Source: Pararhodonellum marinum | GTDB lineage: Bacteria > Bacteroidota > Bacteroidia > Cytophagales > Cyclobacteriaceae | DNA length: 64,000 nt | NCBI RefSeq assembly: GCF_015354735.1 | Contig: NZ_JACEFJ010000007.1 | Location: 62,001 to 126,000, forward strand | Direction of reading: 5' to 3' | Part shown: positions 34,143 to 42,823 of the stretch, in pieces | How positions within the stretch are numbered: position 1 is the first letter of the stretch | How the letters are laid out: the number at the start of each line of letters is the position of its first letter | Program-made: the position numbers and the translations under genes | The notes under the pieces: generated by a model | Databases searched by the model: none | The model's input: only the letters and a program-made list of their open reading frames with translations | What the model was told of the DNA's origin: nothing

Positions 34143-35484
34143 ATCTTTTGCATTAGGCATCAGTGTCAGGGTGGGGCTGATTGTCCTGACCGTTTTTCTA
34201 GGTGTGTATTTTTACATGCAGGAAACGGCTATGGCCCAGACTATCCTTTTCTTTTTTATCCTGATCCTACTTACGATCAATCTGATCAGCTATGGGAATA
34301 CCACCAATAAGAAAATCACCCGCTTTCTGGAATCCATAAGGTATTCCGATTTTTCCTCCTCCTTCACCAAAGACAGCAGATTGGGGAAGTCCTTTCGTGA
34401 AATGAACATGTCCTTCAATGAAGTCATTGATGCTTTCAAGAAAACCAGGGCCCAAAAAGAAGAACAAATGCTGTTTTTACAGATCATGATCCAGCACATC
34501 AATACAGGAATCATATCTTTTGACAGTGCTGGAAGAATAGGTGTGATCAACGGAACTGCCAAACAGCTCCTGCAGATTCCACAGTTTAAAGACATCAATG
34601 ATCTTGGTAAATTGTCTATTGAGCTATTGAAAAATGTACTTCAACTGAGTCCAGGTGGCTCGTTTTCCATCAAAATCAATCCTGAGCTTCATCTTAATGT
34701 CCAATCGGCTGCTTTTAAGATGGAGGGCAACAGCTGGACCCTGCTTTCTTTTCAAAATATCAAGTCGGAATTGCAGAAAAACGAACTGGAGGCCTGGCAA
34801 AACCTGACCAAGGTGCTGCGTCACGAAATCATGAACTCCATGACCCCTATTGCCAGCTTAGCCAATTCACTTGGAACCATACTGGAGGAGGATGTGGAAG
34901 AAAGACAGGATGCTTTGATCGTCGAAAGGGAAAGCTACCAGGATCTCAAAGAAGGGCTGGCCACCATTTCTAAGCGAAGCATAGGACTGGTTGATTTTGT
35001 AAATGCCTATCGGGACTATACCAATATACCCAATCCTAACCTAAAGCCATTCTTGGTTCATCAACTTTTTGAAAACATTTGTATTTTACTTAAAGAAGAA
35101 TTGGCCAAAGCGAAAATCAAGTTGGATGCTGAAATCTCACCCAAGGAATTGGAGTTGGTTGCCGATCAGGACCTCATTCAGATGATATTGATCAACTTGG
35201 TGAAAAATGGAAAGGAGGCCATGGACAAATCTCAGAACAGAATTATCCATTTAAAAGCTGGGTTAGATAAACATAGTTATCCCTATTTACAGGTAATAGA
35301 CCACGGTGAGGGTATTGTGCCGGAGGCCATTGAGAGGATATTCGTACCCTTTTACACCACCAAAAAAACAGGTAGTGGGATCGGTCTTGCCATCTCCCGA
35401 CAGATCATGAACCTGCATCGGGGAAATCTTGTGGTTAATTCCATTCCCAATGAAAAAACAGTTTTTACTCTGACTTTTGGGTAG
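34132..35484 (+). CDS. sensor histidine kinase, NtrB/NtrY-like partner of the NtrC-type regulator
   Basis: A 450-residue kinase. Two membrane helices (about 7-28 and 35-53) leave almost no periplasmic sensor loop. A HAMP/PAS-like linker (about 60-205) follows, then the phospho-acceptor His231 in KVLRHEIMNSMTPIASLANS, the N box LVKNGKEAM, the G1 box DHGEGI and the G2 box GSGIGLAI. The tiny extracytoplasmic part suggests sensing in the membrane or cytoplasm. It overlaps the regulator gene by 11 bp and is clearly in the same operon. The neighbouring divergent MacAB-type genes are the most obvious target set (inference). Confidence 0.94.
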   Translation: MGFKSFALGISVRVGLIVLTVFLGVYFYMQETAMAQTILFFFILILLTINLISYGNTTNKKITRFLESIRYSDFSSSFTKDSRLGKSFREMNMSFNEVIDAFKKTRAQKEEQMLFLQIMIQHINTGIISFDSAGRIGVINGTAKQLLQIPQFKDINDLGKLSIELLKNVLQLSPGGSFSIKINPELHLNVQSAAFKMEGNSWTLLSFQNIKSELQKNELEAWQNLTKVLRHEIMNSMTPIASLANSLGTILEEDVEERQDALIVERESYQDLKEGLATISKRSIGLVDFVNAYRDYTNIPNPNLKPFLVHQLFENICILLKEELAKAKIKLDAEISPKELELVADQDLIQMILINLVKNGKEAMDKSQNRIIHLKAGLDKHSYPYLQVIDHGEGIVPEAIERIFVPFYTTKKTGSGIGLAISRQIMNLHRGNLVVNSIPNEKTVFTLTFG

Positions 35485-36001
35485 TTATTGTCCGGTTGTC
35501 CAGGTATACGAATATCTGATATCCTGATCCCAGTTTTCCGTCCGTAATTCCTAAATCCCCCAAATCGTAAATCCCAAGTCCCAAATCGTAAATCCCAAAT
35601 CGTAAATCGTAAATCGTAAATCACCTTCACGCTACCTAAGGATATCATGTTGTCCACTTGTCCAAGTGGAGGATATCCTGTTTTCCGGTTTACTTGTTTT
35701 CAAAACCAAAAGCTTAGCGCTTATATCCGGTTATTCTGATTTTAAAATTAACCATAATTTAACATAGGCTTTTGGGATAGAAATATTCCACTTTACTTGT
35801 CTAATTCCGTCATTATCATAACAGTTAGCAGCTATTTTTCAAGTTTTCTTTTTGAAATAAGGCCAGAAGTTGCTAATATTCTATTAAATATGACAAACAG
35901 CAAAAACAATATGGTAAAGTACAAGTTTTACCTTTGTTTTAATAAGTTTTAATATTTGTTGTATCTACTTAATCATTACCAATACCTTTATTTTCAATGA
36001 T
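35485..36001. other. intergenic region with simple tandem repeats and a possible -7 promoter element
   Basis: At about 35550-35625, AATCCCAA/AATCGTAA units repeat about nine times, like the tracts near 38680 and 45750. A TACCTTTG (35929-35936) fits the Bacteroidota -7 element about 65 bp before the DUF4136 start, but no -33 TTTG lies at the right distance. No gene is present. Confidence 0.5.
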
Positions 36002-36589
36002 ATGAAAAATACATCCTACCTATTTATCCTATTGTTGATAATTGCATCAGCATGTTTTTCTCAAAGAGACTTTATCGCAGAATATGATTACAATTATCGA
36101 GGCAATTTTAAGAAGTATAAAACCTTCGGATTTTTGGAAATCATGAACGTCGACTCCACCAGTCATGAACCCACAATCGAAAAGTCTATCACCTCAAGGC
36201 TTGGGGCGCAAGGATATCGGATGAATCTGGATAAGCCTGATTTGTTGATTTCATACAAGCTTTTTTACTCTGAAGTAAGGTACCGCGGTTATGTACAGCC
36301 TGAATTTGAAATGTGGGTTCGAAATCAAAGTGAGGAGGTCGATTATGATGAAGAAGATAAGTTAGAGAATCGGAACAAAGGCGAAGATTACAACAAGGTT
36401 AAATATGTTGAAAATGAAGGAATGTTGGTGATTTTTGTGATTGACAACAAAAAAGGAAATACCATATGGCAAGGATACACCTCTGCCCAATTCGATTATA
36501 ATTCCCCCAATATCAATTTGGACTTAGCCAGAGCAACCTACCGCATCATGGACCAATTTAAAGTGGTCACTCGAAATTCTCAGTTTTAA
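36002..36589 (+). CDS. DUF4136-domain lipoprotein
   Basis: A 195-residue protein with a lipoprotein signal (MKNTSYLFILLLIIASAC, lipobox S-A-C at about 16-18). A DUF4136 body follows (DYNYRGNFKKYKTFGFLEIM early, MNLDKPDLLISYKLFYSEV centrally, and the closing KGNTIWQGYTSAQFDYN and LDLARATYRIMDQF). Such proteins sit in the envelope; their role is unknown. An acidic insertion (EEVDYDEEDKLENRN) is specific to this sequence. Monocistronic. Confidence 0.88.
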   Translation: MKNTSYLFILLLIIASACFSQRDFIAEYDYNYRGNFKKYKTFGFLEIMNVDSTSHEPTIEKSITSRLGAQGYRMNLDKPDLLISYKLFYSEVRYRGYVQPEFEMWVRNQSEEVDYDEEDKLENRNKGEDYNKVKYVENEGMLVIFVIDNKKGNTIWQGYTSAQFDYNSPNINLDLARATYRIMDQFKVVTRNSQF

Positions 36590-36911
36590 GATCTAAATCT
36601 GCCTTTACAAAGGCATAGTTTCGGGTATATCGGGTGGCTGTATAAAAGTAACATGGGTAGCTTTTTTCTGCCCAAAATTCGGCTTGTTCAGGTTTACCAA
36701 AAAATTACTGATACCAGGTAAAAGTAAGTATGTAATCCTTTTCCTTGACCATTCCTTCACCAATCAAAAACCATTTTAAATGCATTATTGACACAATAAG
36801 GCAATGCTTTTTCAACGCTATACTTTTTAGTAATACTTTGATTTTTTGCTATTGATCTTGGATGATTACTTAAAGTTTAGTATATTCATTTTCACTTTTT
36901 ATTTTTCTACT

Positions 36912-37568
36912 ATGGCAAAAGTTATCCATTCACCCGGAGGAACATTCAATGGAAAGGTTGGCAATTTGGTGTTTTATCAGGTAGGTGGCCAAACCTACTT
37001 CAGAAAAGCCCCATCCAAACAAACCAAAGCACAAAAGCAGAAAGTCTCGCCCCTTAAAAAAATATCCCAAGACAAAATGGGCATGACCCAAAGGTATCTC
37101 AAGCCACTGATCAAAGTGATCGCATTTGGTTTTCAGGAATTTGAAGCGGGGGCTAGAAGGGCTTACCATGCCTGTGTTTCCCATACCAAGGCCCATTGTT
37201 TTGTTCAGGAAACCGATGCTTTTTATATAGATCCGGCACTCTTCAAAGTCAGTAAAGGTTCCTTGATGCCACCTCAGAACGCATCGGCTGAAAAAGCCGC
37301 GGAGGGTATTACGTTCACTTGGAAAGACAATTCATGGATCTCCAGTGCCAAGCCCTTTGACAAGGCTTTTGTGGTCTTATACAACCCGGAAAAAAAGCAG
37401 GTACATTGGGAATTTCTTGGAAGAACCCGGGAAACCGGTCAGCACATTCTCGCCTTACATCCCATGCATACGGAAGGACCTTGGGATGTTTATCTTGCTT
37501 TCAGTCAGGAACAAGCCCGGACCAAAAAACGCATGCTTTCTGATTCGGTTTATCTTGGTAAAATGTAA
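36912..37568 (+). CDS. DUF6266-family protein
   Basis: A 218-residue protein beginning MAKVIHSPGGTFNGKVGNLV FY; the GxVGNLVFY opening and the RKAPSK element (residues about 30-36) mark DUF6266. These proteins are widespread in Bacteroidota, often in arrays; the function is not known. The start at 36912 is chosen because the conserved opening begins there. The upstream in-frame extension looks non-coding. No signal peptide. Charged segments such as PSKQTKAQKQKVSPLKK suggest binding to nucleic acid or surfaces, but this is speculation. Confidence 0.82.
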   Translation: MAKVIHSPGGTFNGKVGNLVFYQVGGQTYFRKAPSKQTKAQKQKVSPLKKISQDKMGMTQRYLKPLIKVIAFGFQEFEAGARRAYHACVSHTKAHCFVQETDAFYIDPALFKVSKGSLMPPQNASAEKAAEGITFTWKDNSWISSAKPFDKAFVVLYNPEKKQVHWEFLGRTRETGQHILALHPMHTEGPWDVYLAFSQEQARTKKRMLSDSVYLGKM

Positions 37569-37705
37569 AACATGTACCGGTCTGTTTCTGTCCTTTAGGC
37601 CGACCTATACAAATTTTGTCCTAATGACCTCACTCATCAAACCTATTTGGCTTGGTTAATCCTTGGTTTTTGGTGAAATTTGTTTTAAACCAAAATTCGG
37701 AAGTG

Positions 37706-38668
37706 ATGCATGATCCAATCCAATCCAAACCCACCATGGCCCACAAGGACATCCCCGGAAATCCCAGTACAGCCAAAAGCAGCAAAACCAAACTGAATGA
37801 CCGCAGCAATGGCAAACCGCTAAAGGTCCTGAGTGAAGAAGATTGGCGGTTTTGGATTCACAACGGATACATCGTCATCAAGGGGGCCATATCCTCTCAA
37901 GAGGCTCAGGCCACTGCTGATTTTATTTGGGAATTTGAAGAGAAGGACCCCAATAACCCTGAAACCTGGTACACCCCTCCCCGGGCTGAAATCCAGATGA
38001 AGGAATTGACGAATACAGGCATGGTGGAAGTGTATAACCATCAGATGCTTTGGAACAACCGGCAAAATCCCAGGATCCATCAGGCCTTTGCTGACATCTG
38101 GGGAACGGAGAAGCTTTGGGTCACCATCGACCGGGCCAACCTCAATTTTCCGATCAGACCGGGCTTCGAAACCAAAGGTTTTATCCATTGGGATTATGAC
38201 CCAGAGACCAAACCCCAAAATGTGCAGGGCGTATTGGCTTTGGCGGATCAGATGGATGAACAAATGGGAGGCTTTCAGTGCATTCCTGAACTCTACCGAT
38301 CCTATGATACCTGGAAACTAACCCAACCCAAGGACCGAAACCATTTTCAACCTGACATCTCGGGTTTTGAATTGAAAAAAGTCTTGCTGAAGGCAGGTGA
38401 TTTATTGATTTTCAATTCACTTCTTCCACATGGCATCCGGCCCAATCACAGCAAGGACAAAGTAAGAATCGCCCAATACATCAGCATGATGCCCGCAGAG
38501 GAAGAAAATAAACCCCTGAGAGCATGGAGAATACAATCCTGGAAAGAAAGGATAGCTCCCGAAGGATATGCCTTCCCCGGGGATCCCCGGAATTGGGAAA
38601 AGACAAAGTACGGAACCGCCACGCTCAGCGGTTTGGGCCGGAAATTATTGGGGTTGGATAGATGGTAA
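37706..38668 (+). CDS. phytanoyl-CoA dioxygenase (PhyH)-family Fe(II)/2-oxoglutarate oxygenase
   Basis: A 320-residue cytoplasmic oxygenase. The double-stranded beta-helix carries the iron ligands: the HxD motif in FIHWDYDPE and a distal histidine in SLLPHGIRPNHS, followed by a basic 2-oxoglutarate-binding residue (KVRIAQYISMMP). DWRFWIHNGYIVIKGAIS is the usual PhyH opening. Members hydroxylate small molecules or peptides. The substrate is unknown and there is no biosynthetic neighbour. The TTG at 37652 is a less likely start. Confidence 0.85.
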   Translation: MHDPIQSKPTMAHKDIPGNPSTAKSSKTKLNDRSNGKPLKVLSEEDWRFWIHNGYIVIKGAISSQEAQATADFIWEFEEKDPNNPETWYTPPRAEIQMKELTNTGMVEVYNHQMLWNNRQNPRIHQAFADIWGTEKLWVTIDRANLNFPIRPGFETKGFIHWDYDPETKPQNVQGVLALADQMDEQMGGFQCIPELYRSYDTWKLTQPKDRNHFQPDISGFELKKVLLKAGDLLIFNSLLPHGIRPNHSKDKVRIAQYISMMPAEEENKPLRAWRIQSWKERIAPEGYAFPGDPRNWEKTKYGTATLSGLGRKLLGLDRW

Positions 38669-39148
38669 GGGAATTACGATTTACGATTTACGATTTACGG
38701 ATTTTGAATGATGAATGATGAATGATGACTTCAGAATTTAGAATTTAGAAGAATTCCGACCTCTTTTGCGTCACTCTGAGCGGAGCGAAACCTCTTTTCT
38801 TATTTACCGTCACCTTGCCTGCCCGCCTGAGGTGGGAGCCGGCCGAAAGGTCTTCGTCACTTCGGAGCGAATATTCTCCGTATTTACGGAGAGATGCCTG
38901 CCCAGCCGTCAGGCGGGCCTGCCCGAAAGTCAGGCGGGCCTGCCCGGCCGTCAGGCGGGCTTCGGCAGGCTCAGCATGACGCAATGGGACGGTCTGTCGT
39001 AAACTACTGCATGATGCCCCAATTACCATCACCTTGATCCATCTAAACATCCTTCTGTTATTTCGCTTTTTAGGTGAATTCATTGCTTTTCATCCCAGAT
39101 GGATGCAACTTGGGTATTTCCTGAAAATCTTGGCCAAAACCTCCTGCT
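38669..39148. other. repeat-rich intergenic region
   Basis: No real gene. Just after PhyH, GATTTACGATTTACG and GATGAATGAT simple repeats run to about 38745. A tandem GC-rich palindrome array follows at 38896-38958. The long minus-strand frame here reads ARLTAGQ repeats and is a by-product of the DNA repeat. Confidence 0.7.
38896..38958. repeat. three tandem 21-bp GC-rich palindromic units
   Basis: Units 38896-38916, 38917-38937 and 38938-38958 each read GCCTGCCC-NNNN-GTCAGGCGG with complementary CCTG/CAGG arms. They are followed by CTTCGGCAGGCTC, which continues the foldback. The GC content contrasts with the AT-rich surroundings. Related single palindromes occur near 20957, 38818 and 45722. 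Confidence 0.85.
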
Positions 39149-40894
39149 ATGAAAATTCTATGGAAGTACCTGAAGCCCCACCGATTATTGGTGTTCTGGT
39201 CCATGTTGTTGGCGGCAGTTGCCCAGGCACTAAGCTTTCTGGATCCCATCATCTTCGGGTGGATCATTGATGATTTTGCCCTCAATCCGGATCAAAAACC
39301 GGAAAGTGAACTGATCCAAGGCATTATCAAATGGCTCCTCATTGCCATTGGCATAGCTACAGCTGCTAAATTGGCAAGGGCATTTCACAGTTATGTACTC
39401 AGTCTGGTGGTGCAGAAGTTCGGCAAAAGTATTTTTGATGACGGCCTCAGGCAGACACTCAGGTTGAGTTTTCAGGAGTTTGAAACCCAAAGGAGCGGCG
39501 AGACACTTTCCATTCTCAACAAAACCAGAAGGGATACGGAGCGGTTTTTAAGCGCATTTATTCAAATCCTTTTTTCTACAGTCGTAGGCATGGGTTTTCT
39601 GATGTATTATGCATTAACCAAGCACTGGGCCTTGATTCCGGTGTTTTTCATTGGGGTATTGCTGTTGGGAGGTCTGACGGGACTTTTGAGTCAAAAAATC
39701 AAAGCGGTTCAAAAAAAAATCTTCCGGGAAAACGCCATCATGTCCGGCAACATCACCGAGTCCCTTAGAAACATAGAGCTGGTCAAAAGCCTCGGTCTGA
39801 CTTTTCCGGAGATCCGGAGATTAAAGGTATTTACCGAAGACATCTTCAGGATGGAGATGGACAAAGTAAAACAAGTAAGGTCTCTTTCATTTATGCAGGG
39901 TTTTATCCTGAACATGCTCAAGCAGTCCATCTTATTTATCTTGCTTTGGCTCATTTTCAGAGATGTCCTGACCACCGGGGAACTGATTTCCATGCAGTTT
40001 ATCCTCAATTTTATATTTGTTCCCTTACAGGATTTGGGATCCATCATCCTGGCTTATCGGGAAGCTGAGGCTTCTTTGTTGAGCTTTGACAAGTTGATGA
40101 ATAAGCCCATAGAAACCCGTCCTGAAGAACCCATTGAATTGGGAGAGTTGGAATCCTTGGAATTTAAAAATGTGGTCTTCAGGCACCAATCCGCACTGGA
40201 CAATTCCATCGACGGGATTTCCTTTAAATTGAGTGTGGGCGAGTCCATTGCATTTGTAGGTCCAAGTGGTTCCGGTAAATCCACTTTGATCAAATTGCTG
40301 GTAGGCTTGTACCGGGCGGATCAGGGGGATATTTTCTTTGATGACATTTCCGTCGAGGACATTCGATACAATCCTCTCAGAAGGCAGATCGGCATCGTGA
40401 CCCAAGATACCCAGCTCTTTGCGGGAACGGTTAGGCAAAATCTGCAATTCATCAAGCCGGATGCCACCGAAGAAGAAATGATGGATGCCTTGGAAAGATC
40501 CGCCTCCTACAACCTGATCAACAGCCCCAAAGGACTCGATACACTCTTGGGAGAAGGAGGTAACAAATTATCCGGTGGAGAAAAGCAACGTTTGTCCATT
40601 GCAAGGGCCCTTTTGAGGAATCCCCGAATCCTGATTTTCGATGAGGCAACCGCAGCATTGGATTCCATTACAGAAGAGGCGATTACGGATACGATCAATC
40701 AAATTTCCCAAAGCAAAAACCGCATGATCATTTCCATTGCCCATAGGCTGTCCACCATCAAAAATGTAGACAAAATTTATGTTTTGGAAAAAGGAAAGGT
40801 GGTGGAAGACGGAGCCCATGAGGAATTGCTTGAATTAAAAGGTTTGTACTACGCCATGTGGCGGCAGCAGATTGGTGAGCGGATTTTACGTTAA
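39149..40894 (+). CDS. ABC exporter, fused membrane and ATPase domains (MsbA/MdlB type)
   Basis: A 581-residue half-transporter. Six membrane helices (residues about 14-305, beginning LKPHRLLVFWSMLLAAVA) are followed by an ATPase with Walker A GPSGSGKST, Q-loop IGIVTQDTQLFAGTVRQNL, signature LSGGEKQRLSIARALL, Walker B ILIFDEATAALDS and switch IAHRLSTI. It works as a dimer to export lipids or drugs across the inner membrane. It is monocistronic and unrelated to the FtsX-type systems nearby. Confidence 0.95.
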   Translation: MKILWKYLKPHRLLVFWSMLLAAVAQALSFLDPIIFGWIIDDFALNPDQKPESELIQGIIKWLLIAIGIATAAKLARAFHSYVLSLVVQKFGKSIFDDGLRQTLRLSFQEFETQRSGETLSILNKTRRDTERFLSAFIQILFSTVVGMGFLMYYALTKHWALIPVFFIGVLLLGGLTGLLSQKIKAVQKKIFRENAIMSGNITESLRNIELVKSLGLTFPEIRRLKVFTEDIFRMEMDKVKQVRSLSFMQGFILNMLKQSILFILLWLIFRDVLTTGELISMQFILNFIFVPLQDLGSIILAYREAEASLLSFDKLMNKPIETRPEEPIELGELESLEFKNVVFRHQSALDNSIDGISFKLSVGESIAFVGPSGSGKSTLIKLLVGLYRADQGDIFFDDISVEDIRYNPLRRQIGIVTQDTQLFAGTVRQNLQFIKPDATEEEMMDALERSASYNLINSPKGLDTLLGEGGNKLSGGEKQRLSIARALLRNPRILIFDEATAALDSITEEAITDTINQISQSKNRMIISIAHRLSTIKNVDKIYVLEKGKVVEDGAHEELLELKGLYYAMWRQQIGERILR

Positions 40895-41190
40895 TCTTCT
40901 TTTGGTCTAACTGCTAAAAATATGCTCAACCTGGCTTTTCTTTACTCAGATATTACTGGTTTGTATTAATAAGTAGGCCACATTTAAATAGGCAATTGAT
41001 CAGAAACAGCACAAAAAAACCTACATTTTAATTAATGCGTTAGGATTGTTGTGTTGCTTGGCGAAGTTCAATTTCTGTTTTCTACATCTATTGATGCAAA
41101 TTACCTGATCTAAAAACACATGTAAATGGCATTTTACCAAGGACTCGACTACAATGAATGAAATTATATAGAAGCGTTTAAAATTTTCTG

Positions 41191-41519
41191 ATGATAAATG
41201 TATTTAAATTCATGTCTTGCATGGGTTTCTTGTGCTTGCTCGCAGGATGTGGTGTCACCAAATCCATTTTGTAGAGGAGGGAACTTTTGACGGAATGGAG
41301 GTATACACCACCAAAGTACCTGAAAGGGCCTTTGAGGAAATCAGATACATAGAAATCCAGAGGACCTTGCCCTCAAATCCAAAATTAATGCTGGATCAAT
41401 TGGTGGAAATGGCGAGAAATGAAGGGACTGATGGCTTGGTTAATGTCAGATTTACCAGAATAGAAAAACGCAATATTGTATCAGGCACATCCATAAAGTT
41501 TAAGGAAACAAGTCAATGA
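41191..41519 (+). pseudogene. small lipoprotein gene disrupted by a frameshift
   Basis: The ATG at 41191 opens a lipoprotein signal peptide (MSCMGFLCLLAGCGVTKS, lipobox L-A-G-C), but the frame ends at a TAG (41272-41274). The conserved body continues in another frame: FVEEGTFDGMEVYTTKVPER, AFEEIRYIEIQRTLPSNPKL, DGLVNVRFTRIEKRN to the stop at 41519. One base change between about 41251 and 41275 would join them. The body frame has only a TTG start at 41217 and would lose the signal peptide. The gene overlaps the next by 4 bp (ATGA). Confidence 0.7.
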
Positions 41520-42298
41520 AAATAATTTCTAAAGTCATGATTAAACAGATCCCTTGGTTTTTTGGAATGATGGCCATCTCTATTTTTACGGCTTGCAGCT
41601 ATCTGGGTGAACCTTTGGAGGACTTAGCCATTCAAAATCGCATGGTAGACCAAGGGGATTATATCATCCTGCAACATGCATCAGTGAACCCGACTATTGG
41701 ATTTGTGTTTTACCCCGGGGGTCTTGTAGATCCACATGTGTACCTCTGCTGGATGGATGAATTGATCAGCAGAAATCATGAAATCATGGTCTTTTCATTG
41801 AAAATTCCAGGTAACCTGTCCATTTTTAAAAATCAGCACGGCGCTTCAATTCCAAAAGATTACCCCAAGATCCGGCATTGGCTTACCGGAGGGCATAGCT
41901 TAGGAGGAGTATCTGCTGCAGCCATGGCCAACCGGAATCCGGCACCTTTTTCCAACGTGGTGTTTTTGGGGTCTTGGGTCACTGAAAACTACACCCTCAA
42001 CCAACCACAGTACAGGGTATTGAGCATTTCCGGTAGCCGGGACGGATTGTCAACACGCGAAAAAATAGATGAAAATGAAGCTTTCAGCCCACCAAGGTTC
42101 ATCGTTACCGATCCCACGATACAAAGTGGGCAGATCAACAATGTGACTGAATTTTACGAAATACCTGGAGGGAACCACTCGGGCTTTGGCTGTTATGGAC
42201 TTCAAAATGGAGACAATGAAGCTGACATTTCGGTTTCAGAACAACAGGAACTTATGCTGACAGCCATTTTGACTTTTATAGAAACCCTACAGCCATGA
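41516..42298 (+). CDS. alpha/beta hydrolase lipoprotein
   Basis: A 260-residue protein with a lipoprotein signal (lipobox ISIFTAC at about 22-28). The alpha/beta hydrolase fold has GFVFYPGGLVDPHVY as the oxyanion strand, nucleophile GGHSLGGVSAA, an acid region ISGSRDGLS and a late histidine GGNHSGFG. It matches the PF12695-like dienelactone-hydrolase-type esterase group. It starts within the last codons of the broken lipoprotein and overlaps the next gene by 4 bp, so the three form one operon with translational coupling. Confidence 0.85.
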   Translation: MKIISKVMIKQIPWFFGMMAISIFTACSYLGEPLEDLAIQNRMVDQGDYIILQHASVNPTIGFVFYPGGLVDPHVYLCWMDELISRNHEIMVFSLKIPGNLSIFKNQHGASIPKDYPKIRHWLTGGHSLGGVSAAAMANRNPAPFSNVVFLGSWVTENYTLNQPQYRVLSISGSRDGLSTREKIDENEAFSPPRFIVTDPTIQSGQINNVTEFYEIPGGNHSGFGCYGLQNGDNEADISVSEQQELMLTAILTFIETLQP

Positions 42299-42807
42299 AA
42301 TCAATTGCAATAGCTTTCCTTGTTCTCCTGCTACCCTACGTTACCATGGCCCAGGATTTCAAATGGGATGCAAATGTCCATAATTTTCAGCGACTGGCCT
42401 ATCAGGGGAATGCGGGATGGGGTTGGAATGGAGCGGCTCTTTCTGGCAGTTACTTTTTTGAACACAGGTCCAAAACCAAAATTGAGACAGGACTGGAATA
42501 TGGATTTAATGGTATCAGCCACTATGTCTTTGCTAAAGGGGCCTATCATTACGTCAATACCATTTCTGATTCCCGATGGTGGTACAGCGCCGGTGGCCAA
42601 ATCTTTCAAGGCATGGCCTTGTTTAGGCCCAGCCCACTTTACATGGGAGGTCTCGGCGTGGAAGCATCCATCAATTACCAATTGAGGCCCAAACTGGCCT
42701 TAGGATTATCCATGGGGTTGAGACATTATGGTTCCCCTGCCTATGGCAAATACAGCCAGGTAAACCGGTTTTGGGACCTTCCCATCGGACTTCATTTCAG
42801 ATTTTGA
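42295..42807 (+). CDS. outer-membrane beta-barrel-like protein
   Basis: A 170-residue protein with a signal peptide (MKSIAIAFLVLLLPYVTMAQ). It has alternating aromatic/glycine strands (YQGNAGWGWNGAALSGSYFF, YGFNGISHYVFAKGAYHYV, LALGLSMGLRHYGSPAYG) and ends in Phe (HFRF), as expected for a small outer-membrane barrel. The function is unknown. It is the last gene of the operon starting at 41191, suggesting a surface or periplasmic role shared with the hydrolase. Confidence 0.72.
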   Translation: MKSIAIAFLVLLLPYVTMAQDFKWDANVHNFQRLAYQGNAGWGWNGAALSGSYFFEHRSKTKIETGLEYGFNGISHYVFAKGAYHYVNTISDSRWWYSAGGQIFQGMALFRPSPLYMGGLGVEASINYQLRPKLALGLSMGLRHYGSPAYGKYSQVNRFWDLPIGLHFRF

Positions 42808-42823
42808 TCAGAAATAAAATAGT

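Noticed and set aside
35550-35625. Regular short repeats that might be taken for a CRISPR array
   Set aside because: Units are 8-14 bp with no spacers and no cas genes; simple slippage repeats.
38745-39083. Minus-strand frame with ARLTAGQ repeats that could look like a repeat protein
   Set aside because: The heptads come directly from the three 21-bp DNA units at 38896-38958; the flanks do not read as protein and there is no conserved start.
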